From Candidatus Zixiibacteriota bacterium (GTDB lineage: Bacteria; RBG-13-66-14; B26-G2; WVWN01): DNA of 40,607 bases. The notes beneath the pieces were generated by a model, which was given only the letters and a program-made list of their open reading frames with translations, searched no databases and was not told the origin of the DNA. This document shows, piece after piece, positions 1 to 8,515 of the stretch (positions are counted from its first letter, which is position 1; every line of letters begins with the position of its first letter). The position numbers and the translations under genes are program-made. The stretch is from contig JAUWLW010000027.1 of the NCBI GenBank assembly GCA_030613505.1, positions 1-40,607 of the forward strand, read 5' to 3'.

Positions 1-1
1 C

Positions 2-190
2 GAGGCGGACGGCGACGTCTACGTGAACGGCTCGTACGCCGGCCGCGTCGAGAGCGACGGCGACATATATCGCGACGGCTCGTACTACGGCCGCGTCGAG
101 GACGACGGCGACATCTACGTCGACGGTTCCTACAAAGGGCGGGTGGAGGAAGACGGCGACATCTACCTGGACGGCTCCTACTTCGGCCGG
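2..190 (+). repeat. 48-bp in-frame tandem repeat
   Basis: Three full 48-bp units (47-94, 95-142, 143-190) and one truncated unit (2-46) encode the 16-residue repeats of the edge gene. Protein conservation is stronger than DNA conservation: codons differ between units, so this is an old repeat under protein-level selection rather than a recent duplication. Confidence 0.8.
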
Positions 191-262
191 GCGAGCGGGA
201 TGTTCTTCCGCCGCTCGTCCCTCGTCGCGGCGTACCTGATATTCTTCGGCGGGTATCTGTGA
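2..262 (+). CDS. C-terminal part of a 16-residue tandem-repeat protein (truncated at left edge)
   Basis: The open frame enters from the left edge, so the GTG at 23 is probably internal and the real start lies outside. The visible part is almost only tandem repeats of 16 residues (48 bp): units at 47-94, 95-142 and 143-190, with a partial one before them. Each reads like V-E-x-D-G-D-I-Y-x-D-G-S-Y-x-G-R. After the last unit comes a short hydrophobic tail (ASGMFF, then LVAAYLIFFGGYL). Regular DGDIY/GSY repeats of this type suggest a small beta-flower or beta-roll fold, as in other short beta-strand repeat families. I do not recognise a specific family and assign no function. An intrinsic terminator follows 38 nt downstream. 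Confidence 0.7.
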   Translation, partial: EADGDVYVNGSYAGRVESDGDIYRDGSYYGRVEDDGDIYVDGSYKGRVEEDGDIYLDGSYFGRASGMFFRRSSLVAAYLIFFGGYL

Positions 263-299
263 CGGCGGGACGCCGTGGCGTTGCCTCGAAAATAATTAA

Positions 300-323
300 C
301 CTCCCCCGCCGGGGGAGGTTTTT
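300..323. terminator. Rho-independent terminator between convergent genes
   Basis: An 8-bp GC-rich stem (CCTCCCCC at 300-307, GGGGGAGG at 311-318, loop GCC) is followed by TTTTT at 319-323 on the plus strand. The minus-strand exit side is also T-rich, so it may serve both the repeat protein (+) and the lipoprotein at 366-995 (-). Confidence 0.85.
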
Positions 324-365
324 AGTCGCTGTTTCGTACCTCGGCTAACGACCCTTTTAAATTTT

Positions 366-995
366 TTAAGGCGAGAAAGGCTTCGGTGGGTGAACGGCGA
401 ACTCCAGGCCGTGTTCTTCGCTCAACAAAGTCGTGCCGGCCGGGTTCAATTTGATTTTGCCGGTGCTCCACGTCTGCGACGGCTCGAGCCACCCGTCCAC
501 GAACTCGACCGTAACGTCCCGCACGCCGCGCCGCATCTTGACCGGCAGCGCGGCGCCGTAACGCACCTTGCGGTCGCCGAACGGCGGGTCGTTGCGCAGA
601 CACTTCATTACCCATACGAAATCGTCCCGGCCGAATTCGTTTTCGTACCGCGCGTCGGTGACGTTGTTCGACGCTTCGTCCAGGACGCCCGCGAGCACGG
701 CGCCGTCGCGGCTGAGCGCGGCGAAGTAGTTCGTGTGGTCGGGTTGCCCCGTCGGGCCGTAATGGGCGACGCGGACGTCGTCGGACCGGGCGCCCATGGT
801 ACGCGCTATCGCGACGAGCCCTTCGCTGGGGCAGTCCACGCCGACGAAGGCGTCGAAGTTCTTCTGCGCTTCGCGGTAACCCTCCGGCGCCCGCTCGCAG
901 CTCGCGGCCGCGAAAACGGCGACGAGCATGAGGAACTGAACGAGAACTCGGCGCGTCGCGCCCTCCAACGGCTCCCGGGCGAACGTGGTTTTCAT
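366..995 (-). CDS. hypothetical lipoprotein
   Basis: This is a 209-residue protein with a lipoprotein signal: a basic N-terminus, a hydrophobic stretch (about residues 17-32) and a lipobox ending AASC with Cys33 as the expected lipidation site. The start is the ATG at 995 with a GAGG ribosome site in the leader (GTGAGGGCTTATTA). The mature part has no domain I recognise. It follows the tRNA-Gly and tRNA-Cys genes on the same strand, with only a weak hairpin between, and no promoter is evident. A nearly coextensive frame lies on the plus strand, but the lipobox and ribosome site favour this strand. Function unknown; probably exported and membrane-anchored. Confidence 0.65.
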   Translation of the reverse strand: MKTTFAREPLEGATRRVLVQFLMLVAVFAAASCERAPEGYREAQKNFDAFVGVDCPSEGLVAIARTMGARSDDVRVAHYGPTGQPDHTNYFAALSRDGAVLAGVLDEASNNVTDARYENEFGRDDFVWVMKCLRNDPPFGDRKVRYGAALPVKMRRGVRDVTVEFVDGWLEPSQTWSTGKIKLNPAGTTLLSEEHGLEFAVHPPKPFSP

Positions 996-1031
996 TAATA
1001 AGCCCTCACGGATTCCGTTTAAATTTACGAA

Positions 1032-1051
1032 GGCCCGGCAAGGACCGGGCC
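1032..1051 (-). terminator. weak hairpin downstream of tRNA-Cys
   Basis: A 7-bp stem GGCCCGG/CCGGGCC with a 6-nt loop lies just 3' of tRNA-Cys on the minus strand. It is followed by a moderately T-rich stretch (TTCGTAAATTT) rather than a clean U-run, so it may be a leaky terminator or a processing hairpin. Confidence 0.4.
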
Positions 1052-1054
1052 GTT

Positions 1055-1127
1055 AGGCGGCACCGGGAGTCGAACCCGGGAATAAGGGTTTTGCAGACCC
1101 TCGCCTTAGCCACTTGGCTATGCCGCC
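1055..1127 (-). tRNA. tRNA-Cys (GCA)
   Basis: A complete 73-nt cloverleaf on the minus strand. The acceptor is GGCGGCA/TGCCGCC with discriminator U, the usual base for tRNA-Cys. The anticodon stem AGGGT/ACCCT closes loop CTGCAAA (anticodon GCA), and the T arm is CCGGGTTCGACTCCCGG-like. The 3' CCA is not encoded (the next bases are AAC), so a CCA-adding enzyme is needed. Confidence 0.95.
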
Positions 1128-1178
1128 GGAAAAGCCGCCGGCGGGCGAGCCGAGCCCGGTTCCGGCGGCGATTCGATG

Positions 1179-1250
1179 AGCGGGAAACGGGATTTGAACC
1201 CGCGACATCCACCTTGGCAAGGTGGCGCTCTACCACTGAGCTATTCCCGC
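1179..1250 (-). tRNA. tRNA-Gly (GCC)
   Basis: A 72-nt cloverleaf on the minus strand. The acceptor is GCGGGAA/TTCCCGC with discriminator U, the D arm contains AGCTCAGTGGTAGAGC, and the anticodon stem CCACC/GGTGG closes loop TTGCCAA (anticodon GCC). CCA is not encoded. It lies 51 nt before tRNA-Cys and is probably cotranscribed with it from the promoter at 1266-1294. Confidence 0.95.
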
Positions 1251-1265
1251 CTGGACGTTGTATAT

Positions 1266-1294
1266 TTACTATCATACGGGCCGGATTTTGTCAA
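1266..1294 (-). promoter_or_regulatory. sigma70-type promoter of the tRNA pair
   Basis: On the minus strand a consensus -35 TTGACA (1289-1294) is followed after 17 nt by TAGTAA (1266-1271). Transcription would begin near 1259, only about 9 nt before tRNA-Gly. It overlaps the 3' border of the TPR gene that ends at 1301. Confidence 0.65.
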
Positions 1295-1300
1295 GGCCTT

Positions 1301-2674
1301 CTAGCCGCCGTCGCGCGCGCGGAGGCGGCGGATCTTCTCTCGCACGTCGAGGTAGTCGATGTCGATGGCGTACACCTTGCGGTACTCGTCCAGAGCGCGG
1401 CGGTAATCGCCGAACCGTTCGCAGGCGACGCCGAGGTTGTAATACAGGCCTACGGTCTCGTCCTCCGTGACGTCCGGCGTGAGGAGGCCCCTTTCGAATT
1501 CCTTGACCGCCATGTCCGGCATTTCTTTCTCCAGGAAGCAAAGGCCCAACATGTTGCAGGCGCGGATGCGCAGGCCGGCCTCGTGGGAGGCGAGCTGGAG
1601 GTAGTGGATGGCCTCTTCGGTTATACCCATCTCGAGATACGCCAGGCCGAGGTCGTAGCACACCTGCGGGCTTTCGACGACTTCGCCTTCGCCGGCGTCG
1701 GGCCGGAAGCCCAGCAGGTCGTCGACCGTTTTGATGGCGCGTTCCGGCGGGAAAGCGGTCTCGCCCGGCGCGGGTTCCGCCTCAGGCGGGGCTTCGTCGG
1801 GCGCGGGTATCTCGTCTTTCGTCAGGCTGTTGCCGGTGGGCAGAACCGAAATTACTTGGATGGCCTTGCCGAGGCGGCTCTGCGCCTCTTCGTTTCCGGG
1901 GTCGATTTCAATTATTTTGGAATAGATCGAGAGGGCCCGTTCTTTTTCGCCGCGCTCTTCCGACAGTCGGGCGAGGTCGACCATCCGCGCTACCATCTCG
2001 TTTTTGAATCCCAATCGGCCGTAAATTTCTATAAGTTTCTTCAAGGCCGCGGCGTTGTCTCCCTTGAGGGTTGCTACGGCCTCGTAATCCTTGGCCGCGG
2101 CGATGAGGTTCCCGGTTTCCTCGTTGAAGCGGCAAGCGCGCAGGTAGGCGTCCACCGCTTCCGCCAGGGAATTGCGTTTGGCGTAAAGCCGCCCCAGCGC
2201 CTCCCACGCGCCCACTTCGTCCGGATGATCCTCCAATACCTGAAGGTATATGTTGACGGCCTTCTGCGATTGTCCCCCCTGCTCGTAGAGGTCCGCGAGG
2301 CGGTAACGCAGCGTAAGGCGGTCCGGCACCTGCGCCATCGCGTTCCGTAGAACGTCGACCGCGTCTTCGGCCAGGCCCTGGGTCAGGAATTCATCGACGA
2401 CCTCGAGATATGTCGATACCGCCCGCGATTTGTTGCCCACCCGCGCCAGGAGTTCGGCGAGTTTCTTGCGGGATTTGATGTCGAGGAGCTGGTACTCGTC
2501 GACTTTGTAGTAATACTTGATCGCCGTCATCAGGTCGCCGCCCGCCTCGCACTTGTCGGCGTACCGGAGGTATTCGGCGCACGCGGCCGATATGCGACCG
2601 TCTCGCACGTACTCTTGGGCCCGCGCGAGGTAGGGGTCCTCGACCGCTTTCCTTTCGTTGTTTTCCGGTGCCAT
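1301..2674 (-). CDS. TPR-repeat protein
   Basis: This is a 457-residue soluble protein built of tetratricopeptide repeats. One array covers about residues 10-270 (for example EAVDAYLRACRFNEETG, ALSIYSKIIEIDPGNEEA). An acidic Pro/Ala linker follows at about 280-320, then a second array at about 335-450 (YDLGLAYLEMGITEEAIHY, YYNLGVACERFGDYRRALD). TPRs form helical scaffolds for protein-protein contacts; no catalytic domain is visible and there is no signal peptide. I chose the ATG at 2674 because it follows a GAGGGGG ribosome site and lies 13 nt after the comB stop; a longer frame to 2725 would overlap comB. It is the last protein gene of the efp-accB-accC-comB run. Its partner is unknown. Confidence 0.85.
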   Translation of the reverse strand: MAPENNERKAVEDPYLARAQEYVRDGRISAACAEYLRYADKCEAGGDLMTAIKYYYKVDEYQLLDIKSRKKLAELLARVGNKSRAVSTYLEVVDEFLTQGLAEDAVDVLRNAMAQVPDRLTLRYRLADLYEQGGQSQKAVNIYLQVLEDHPDEVGAWEALGRLYAKRNSLAEAVDAYLRACRFNEETGNLIAAAKDYEAVATLKGDNAAALKKLIEIYGRLGFKNEMVARMVDLARLSEERGEKERALSIYSKIIEIDPGNEEAQSRLGKAIQVISVLPTGNSLTKDEIPAPDEAPPEAEPAPGETAFPPERAIKTVDDLLGFRPDAGEGEVVESPQVCYDLGLAYLEMGITEEAIHYLQLASHEAGLRIRACNMLGLCFLEKEMPDMAVKEFERGLLTPDVTEDETVGLYYNLGVACERFGDYRRALDEYRKVYAIDIDYLDVREKIRRLRARDGG

Positions 2675-2687
2675 CGCGCCCCCTCGG

Positions 2688-3431
2688 TTAGTCTTGCGCA
2701 ACGACGACGAGCTTTTCGCCGTCACGTTGCGTCGCGGCGACGGGAAGTGCGTCGACTTGGCTGCAAAACGCCAGATCCTCTTCGAAGCCCAGGCCGGCGA
2801 GGTGCCGCCCGTGGTTGCAGGTCTTCAGGAGCCGGCGGACGTCGGCGGCGTAATATTTCCAACAGAGGTAGGCCATCGTCGTCGCATCGTCGGCCTCGTA
2901 CCGGTAGACTTTTAACAGCGACGCCGCTATCAGGCCCGCGCAGCAGACGTCCTCCAGCGACGGCGCGCCCTCCTTGCCGGCGCAACACAGGATGACGGGT
3001 TCCGCGCCCTTCGCGACGGCCGCGGCCGTGGCGCCGGCGTTGACGAACGACGCCGCGTACAGGCGCGACGCACCGTGACATAGCTCCAGCGCCGCGGTGC
3101 CGTTGGAGGTACAGAGTATTAAGGACTTACCGGCCACCCGTTCCGCGCCGTACTCGAGCGGCGAGTTGCCCAGGTCGAACCCCGGGACCTTGAAGCCGCC
3201 GCGCTCGCCGCCCAGCAGCGGCTCTTCGCCTCGGCGCTCGAGCTCGGCCCGCGCCTCGAACGCCTCGTCGACGTCCGTTCGGGGGATGACGCAGGCGGCG
3301 CCGTGGCCGAGCGCGGCCGCGACGGTGGAGGTGGCGCGCAGGACGTCGACGACGACGGCGCACGCGCCGGCGACGTCCTGGCCGCGCGGCGGCGCGCCCG
3401 TGAGCCAAGTGCGTAGCGGCAGCGGCGCCAT
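2688..3431 (-). CDS. comB: 2-phosphosulfolactate phosphatase family protein (ComB)
   Basis: This 247-residue protein matches the ComB family: VVVDVLRATST near residues 27-36 with the metal-site Asp29, GGERGG and GFDLGNSPLEY in the middle, and TSNGTAAL. In methanogens ComB removes phosphate from 2-phosphosulfolactate in coenzyme M synthesis and is Mg2+-dependent. Many bacteria carry ComB homologues without the rest of that pathway, and their substrate is unsettled. No comA, comC or sulfolactate gene is visible here. The gene lies 16 nt after accC and 13 nt before the TPR gene, so it is probably cotranscribed with efp-accBC. The family call is firm; the biochemical role in this organism is not. 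Confidence 0.88.
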   Translation of the reverse strand: MAPLPLRTWLTGAPPRGQDVAGACAVVVDVLRATSTVAAALGHGAACVIPRTDVDEAFEARAELERRGEEPLLGGERGGFKVPGFDLGNSPLEYGAERVAGKSLILCTSNGTAALELCHGASRLYAASFVNAGATAAAVAKGAEPVILCCAGKEGAPSLEDVCCAGLIAASLLKVYRYEADDATTMAYLCWKYYAADVRRLLKTCNHGRHLAGLGFEEDLAFCSQVDALPVAATQRDGEKLVVVAQD

Positions 3432-3447
3432 AGCGTTCGGTTATCCC

Positions 3448-4806
<1,359 letters not shown>

Positions 4807-4828
4807 TTCGAAGTCGCCTTTGACTGGC

Positions 4829-5314
4829 CTACGCGGGCTTAAGGCTGAATATCGGTTGGCCGTACTCCACCGGGGCGGCATTTTCGACGTGTATTTGGGC
4901 CACCGTCCCGGCGTGTTCGCTCTCGATTTCGTTCATAATTTTCATGGCTTCTATGATGCACAGGACCTGGCCGCGCGATACTTTGTCGCCCTCCTCGACG
5001 AAGGAGTCGACGTCGGGTGCCGGCGCGCGGTAGAAGGTCCCCACCATGGGCGACTTGATTACGATCAAGTCTTCCTCGGCGGCCTCGGCCTCGGCGGCGG
5101 CGGCCGCCGCGGCTTCGCCCGCGGGCAGCGGCGCCGCGGCCTTTCCGGCCGGCGCCAGCGCCGGGTCGACCGGGCCGGCGCTGATGAAAGAGACGTTGGC
5201 GCCGGCGGCGGCGCGGCTTATGCGGACCGTCCTGAACACCGAGCGCACTTCTATTTCGGCTATGCCGCGCTCGTCCATGAGGTCGAGGATCTTTTTAAGC
5301 TTTCCGATATTCAA
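4829..5314 (-). CDS. accB: acetyl-CoA carboxylase, biotin carboxyl carrier protein
   Basis: AccB (161 residues) carries biotin between AccC and the carboxyltransferase. The N-terminal helix-rich part ([19 protein letters not shown]) is followed by an Ala/Pro/Glu-rich flexible linker at about residues 50-82. The biotinyl domain starts at [15 protein letters not shown] and contains EAMKIMNEI, with the biotin-accepting Lys at about residue 125. Length and layout are typical. It lies 40 nt after efp and 22 nt before accC, the common bacterial order efp-accB-accC. Confidence 0.96.
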   Translation of the reverse strand: MNIGKLKKILDLMDERGIAEIEVRSVFRTVRISRAAAGANVSFISAGPVDPALAPAGKAAAPLPAGEAAAAAAAEAEAAEEDLIVIKSPMVGTFYRAPAPDVDSFVEEGDKVSRGQVLCIIEAMKIMNEIESEHAGTVAQIHVENAAPVEYGQPIFSLKPA

Positions 5315-5354
5315 GGCGGCTACCCCTCGCAGGTTTTAGGAACGGGCGGCGAGT

Positions 5355-5915
5355 TTATTTCGCGCGGTCCACGTACTCGCCCGTTCGCGTGTCGACGCGT
5401 ACGACGTCCCCTTCGTTTATGAAAAGCGGAACGCTGACGACGGCGCCCGTTTCCAGCGTCGCCGGCTTCGAGCCGCCGGTGGCGGTGTCGCCGCGGACGC
5501 CGGGTTCGGTATCGGCCACGGCGAGCTTGACGAAGGTGGGCACCTCCACCGCCACGGCCCTTCCCTGGTAGAAGACGAGCTGCAGCGACGTCCCGTCCTT
5601 GAGCCACCGCGCGGCGTCGCCCAGCTCGTCGGCCTTCAGCGCGAGCTCCTCGTAGTTGGCCTCGTCCATGAAGTGGTATTCGTCGCCGGCGGCGTACATA
5701 AACGTCGCGTTGCGCTCGTCGAGGCGAGCGCGCTTCACCTTGTCGCCGGCGCGCAGCGTCCGTTCGTGGCTCGCCCGCGTGATGAGGTTCTTCAACCCCA
5801 CGCGGACGAAGGCCGGCCCTTTGCCCGGCTTGACGTGGGCGAATTTCGTTACGACGTACGGCGTGCCGTCGAGTTCGATGGTTTTGCCGACTCGGAGCTC
5901 GTTGGTGTTTATCAT
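5355..5915 (-). CDS. efp: translation elongation factor P
   Basis: EF-P binds the ribosome between the P and E sites and relieves stalling at polyproline. The sequence has the KOW-like N-terminal domain (NELRVGKTIELDGTPYVV), the modification loop HVKPGKGPAFVR with the conserved Lys at residue 32, and two OB domains ending GEYVDRAK. I start it at ATG 5915 (186 residues, the usual length); a TTG at 5957 would add 14 non-conserved residues. No clear Shine-Dalgarno precedes the ATG. The Lys-modifying enzymes are not in the window. It is first in the efp-accB-accC-comB-TPR run. Confidence 0.96.
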   Translation of the reverse strand: MINTNELRVGKTIELDGTPYVVTKFAHVKPGKGPAFVRVGLKNLITRASHERTLRAGDKVKRARLDERNATFMYAAGDEYHFMDEANYEELALKADELGDAARWLKDGTSLQLVFYQGRAVAVEVPTFVKLAVADTEPGVRGDTATGGSKPATLETGAVVSVPLFINEGDVVRVDTRTGEYVDRAK

Positions 5916-6028
5916 AACGTTTGCGTTAATAGCCGAAAGGCCGAGGGCGAAGGGCAAGGCGCCCGTCGGCTCGAGCTGGATAAAAAGTTACTAGGTTAAC
6001 TCGCTCAGGTCCGCGGCGCCGTTAATTT

Positions 6029-6092
6029 AGGCCAGCGTCTCCGCGCCGCCTACGTCGGGCTCGCGCTGGCCTCGTGCTCCGTACGGAGCACG
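6029..6092. repeat. nested inverted repeats between efp and the Roadblock operon
   Basis: AGGCCAGCG (6029-6037) is the perfect complement of CGCTGGCCT (6064-6072). Directly abutting it is a perfect 20-bp palindrome at 6073-6092 (CGTGCTCCGT and its complement). On the minus strand these lie downstream of the second Roadblock gene (stop at 6134) and upstream of efp. No U-run follows, so they are not standard terminators. They could be a structured 3' end or a protein-binding site. Confidence 0.5.
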
Positions 6093-6133
6093 TCCGTTGT
6101 CGACGTCCGCGCCGTCGCGCGGCCGGTGCTGCG

Positions 6134-6490
6134 TTAAAGCGCCCTGATGACTTCGGGGAAGGCCGTCGCGGCGGCGTTCCACAGCGCCGCTTTGTTGCCC
6201 CCCCGCGACATTACCACCGCCAGCGTCATCCGGAGCGGGAGGTTTGTCAGAAGTATCGCGCCCTTGGAGTACTCGAAAACCCCTTGGACGAATTGGCCTT
6301 GTCCTATGTTCTCGGCCATATCGCGCGCCGCGGCGGCGCCGTCGCGCGCCAGCGCCGCGACCTCTTCTACGTTCAGGGCCTCGTCCTTGATCACCGATTC
6401 CAAGGGAAAGCCGTCGCCCGAGACGAGGACCGCGGCCCGCACGCCGTCGAGGGCGGCGATTTTATTCAGCACTTCCATGGCTTTCTTCAC
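6134..6490 (-). CDS. Roadblock/LC7 domain protein 2
   Basis: This 118-residue single-domain protein has the Roadblock/LC7 pattern: an N-terminal helix (MEVLNKIAALDGVRAAVLVSG), the strand-turn GDGFPLES, a long helix rich in Ala (VAALARDGAAAARDMAENIG) and the later strands GAILLTNLPLRMTLAVVMS. Members such as MglB dimerise and act with small Ras-like GTPases or as regulatory scaffolds. The GTG start at 6490 follows a GGGGGCGAG site 15 nt after the preceding Roadblock gene. No GTPase gene is present in the window, so the partner is unknown. Confidence 0.85.
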   Translation of the reverse strand: MKKAMEVLNKIAALDGVRAAVLVSGDGFPLESVIKDEALNVEEVAALARDGAAAARDMAENIGQGQFVQGVFEYSKGAILLTNLPLRMTLAVVMSRGGNKAALWNAAATAFPEVIRAL

Positions 6491-6505
6491 GTCGCTCGCC
6501 CCCGG

Positions 6506-6862
6506 TTAGATCTCTTTGGCCAGTTTCGCGGTGAGCTTTTTCAGCTCGATGCGGCCGCGCCCCACGTTCCCGCCGGGCTTTAAGAGAAGACACAGGAAGT
6601 AATCTTCCTGCGCTTTTTCTATTAAGATGGTTAACTTCTCGGTCTCGAACAAGAGCTCGGCTACGCGCCCCAACGCCAGATTTTGCGAGACATCCGTTAT
6701 CACCTTGAGCGCGGTCGCGAGCTCGACTTCCGTCACCGCCGTCTCGAGGTCCGGATGGATGGTTATGTTTTCGACGCCGATGCCGTCGGTGCCGCAGAAG
6801 AACGCGGCCACCGTACCCTCGACCCGCTCGAGTAATCCGGTCAACATCTGTTTGAAGTCCAC
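6506..6862 (-). CDS. Roadblock/LC7-like domain protein 1
   Basis: A second 118-residue Roadblock-type protein. It begins MDFKQMLTGLLERVEG, continues with a VAAFFCGTDGIGVE strand pair, a central helix, and strands KLTILIEKAQEDYFLCLLLKP, ending in a Lys-rich helix. The sequence is only distantly similar to its neighbour, so the pair may form a heterodimer rather than being a recent duplication. Start is GTG 6862 with a GGAGG site about 5 nt upstream, 39 nt after the TPR scaffold gene. Probable role: dimeric regulatory platform, by family analogy. Confidence 0.78.
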   Translation of the reverse strand: MDFKQMLTGLLERVEGTVAAFFCGTDGIGVENITIHPDLETAVTEVELATALKVITDVSQNLALGRVAELLFETEKLTILIEKAQEDYFLCLLLKPGGNVGRGRIELKKLTAKLAKEI

Positions 6863-6901
6863 TCCGACCTCCGGCGCGCGTGCCGGCCTTCCTCTTGCCG
6901 G

Positions 6902-8404
6902 CTACAGTTCTTTAAGCCTGATGGAGTCAAGCCAACTTAGGAAATCCTCGTCTTTTTCGAAAGGTTCGCGTTCGAGCTCGAGCGGCTTGCGCGGTTGGTA
7001 CCGCTCCGGCTTTACCGCCAGCTCGTCCCGGGCGGCGGGCTTGTCGGGTTCAACGCCGGCTGTGGCCCCCGTCGCTTCGGCGGGTGCTTCTTCCGCCGGG
7101 GCGGCTGCTTTCGGTACGGCGTCGAGGGCGAAGTTCTCGGCCCCCGTCTCGCCCTCGCGTGCGGGAACGACGCCGGCGAGCTCGACGCTGTCGACGCCCT
7201 CGGCCCGGGTCTTCCCCAGGCCCATACTAAACAAGTCCTCGCCGCCTATCCCGGGCGCGGCTCGCGCCGCCAGCTCGGCGACGTTGACGCCGGCCGGCGC
7301 GTCGAACACCGGCGACAGCGGCAGCTCGACGTCCATCTCTTCGGCGCCGGCTTCCCCCGCCGTCGCCGCGACGCCGGGGAGGTCCAGCTCCCAGGCGGCG
7401 CGGTTGTCGCGGCCGAGCGTGAAGTCGTCGAACGACGTCAAACCCGCGGCGGCCGCCACCGCTTGCGTCACCGTGATCTCTTCGAAGCCGCTCAGCGCGT
7501 CCTCCACGCCGGCCGAGACCTCTTCCCACAGCTCGAGCTCGTCGTGCTCCAACAGGCCGGAGACCGCCTCCACCTTCTGGATTAGCTGGATGACGGAAGC
7601 CCCCGTCGGCGATTCTTCGCCCGCGACGAGCGTTTCTATGTGGTCGCGGGCCTCACGGGCGGCGGCGTTGTCCGGCTCCCGCGCCAGGACTTTGTCTATT
7701 ATCTCCCGGGCGCGCACGAAGAGACCCTGGTCCTCGTATATCTTGGCCAGCGTGAGGGTCGCGATTTCCTCCGGCGCGGCCTCCTCTTCCTCGAGCTCGG
7801 CCGCCGCCAACTCGGCCTCCTCCGGAACGGGAGCGGCCTCCAAGGGTTCGGCTTCGGGGGGCGCCGGCGCGACCTCAGTTATCTCGGCCGTCGGTGGGAC
7901 CTCTATTACCTCCGGCGCCGGCGGCGTTATCTCTTCGGCCTCCTTCTCCGCGACCTCCGCCTCCGGGGCGAAGGGGCTCCCCTCGATAAGCGTATTCAAT
8001 AGCTCTAACTTGTACGCGTACTCCTCGTTGTCGGGGTCGATCTCGAGTATTTTCAGATAGTGGTCGCGGGCCTCGGCCAGCCGGCCGCGGTTGCGCATCT
8101 CGTCGCCCAACAGGCCCAGCGCGGAGACGTTGTACGGGTCCGCGCCGAGCACGGTCTCGAGCTCCCCGGCCGCGGCGCCGAAATTATCCAAAGCGACATG
8201 ACACCGCGCCAGGAGGACGCGCGCGCTGAAGTAGTTGGGGTAAATCCCCAGGCCCCGCCGGAGGACGTCGACCGCTTTTTGGAAGTCGAATTGCCGCGCG
8301 TAGAAGCTGGCGAGCGGCGCGAATATCAGCGTGTGCGACTCCTGCCTAAGCAGGTCCTCGTACTGGCGGAGCTTAGCTTCTTCTCTGGACGTTAAACGTG
8401 CCAT
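6902..8404 (-). CDS. TPR scaffold protein of the Roadblock operon
   Basis: This 500-residue protein has an N-terminal TPR array (about residues 20-155; for example KAVDVLRRGLGIYPNYFSARV, EARDHYLKILEIDPDNEEYA) and a Pro/Glu/Ala-rich acidic linker (about 160-225). One more TPR pair follows at about 228-268, then a long low-complexity Ala/Glu/Asp region. The last 20 residues are distinctive and amphipathic (EKDEDFLSWLDSIRLKEL) and look like a short docking motif. No enzyme domain or signal peptide is seen, so it is likely a cytoplasmic adaptor. It is first in a three-gene run with two Roadblock proteins and has its own promoter at 8458-8487. Docking of the tail to Roadblock is my inference. Confidence 0.85.
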   Translation of the reverse strand: MARLTSREEAKLRQYEDLLRQESHTLIFAPLASFYARQFDFQKAVDVLRRGLGIYPNYFSARVLLARCHVALDNFGAAAGELETVLGADPYNVSALGLLGDEMRNRGRLAEARDHYLKILEIDPDNEEYAYKLELLNTLIEGSPFAPEAEVAEKEAEEITPPAPEVIEVPPTAEITEVAPAPPEAEPLEAAPVPEEAELAAAELEEEEAAPEEIATLTLAKIYEDQGLFVRAREIIDKVLAREPDNAAAREARDHIETLVAGEESPTGASVIQLIQKVEAVSGLLEHDELELWEEVSAGVEDALSGFEEITVTQAVAAAAGLTSFDDFTLGRDNRAAWELDLPGVAATAGEAGAEEMDVELPLSPVFDAPAGVNVAELAARAAPGIGGEDLFSMGLGKTRAEGVDSVELAGVVPAREGETGAENFALDAVPKAAAPAEEAPAEATGATAGVEPDKPAARDELAVKPERYQPRKPLELEREPFEKDEDFLSWLDSIRLKEL

Positions 8405-8457
8405 ACCGTTTTACGCGCGAAGGGTGGACCTTTCGTCAGTATATTCCAACTTGCGAT

Positions 8458-8487
8458 ATTATAAACCATTGTTCCGAAGGCCGTCAA
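8458..8487 (-). promoter_or_regulatory. sigma70-type promoter of the TPR-Roadblock operon
   Basis: TTGACG (8482-8487) and a perfect TATAAT (8458-8463) are separated by 18 nt on the minus strand. The predicted start is near 8451, leaving a leader of about 45 nt to the ATG at 8404. It separates this operon from the phosphodiesterase gene upstream. Confidence 0.75.
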
Positions 8488-8515
8488 GGTAAAAACACGC
8501 CGATTGCTTTCGTAC

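Noticed and set aside
390-998. A plus-strand open frame of 202 codons opposite the lipoprotein gene
   Set aside because: Arg/Val-rich sequence without a domain or ribosome site; the minus-strand frame has a signal peptide and lipobox.
1091-2350. A long plus-strand open frame of 419 codons
   Set aside because: It runs through both tRNA genes and is the antisense of the TPR gene; typical GC-rich shadow.
4807-4881. Longer accC start at 4881
   Set aside because: It would overlap accB; the added 25 residues are not AccC-like and TTG 4806 gives the family length.
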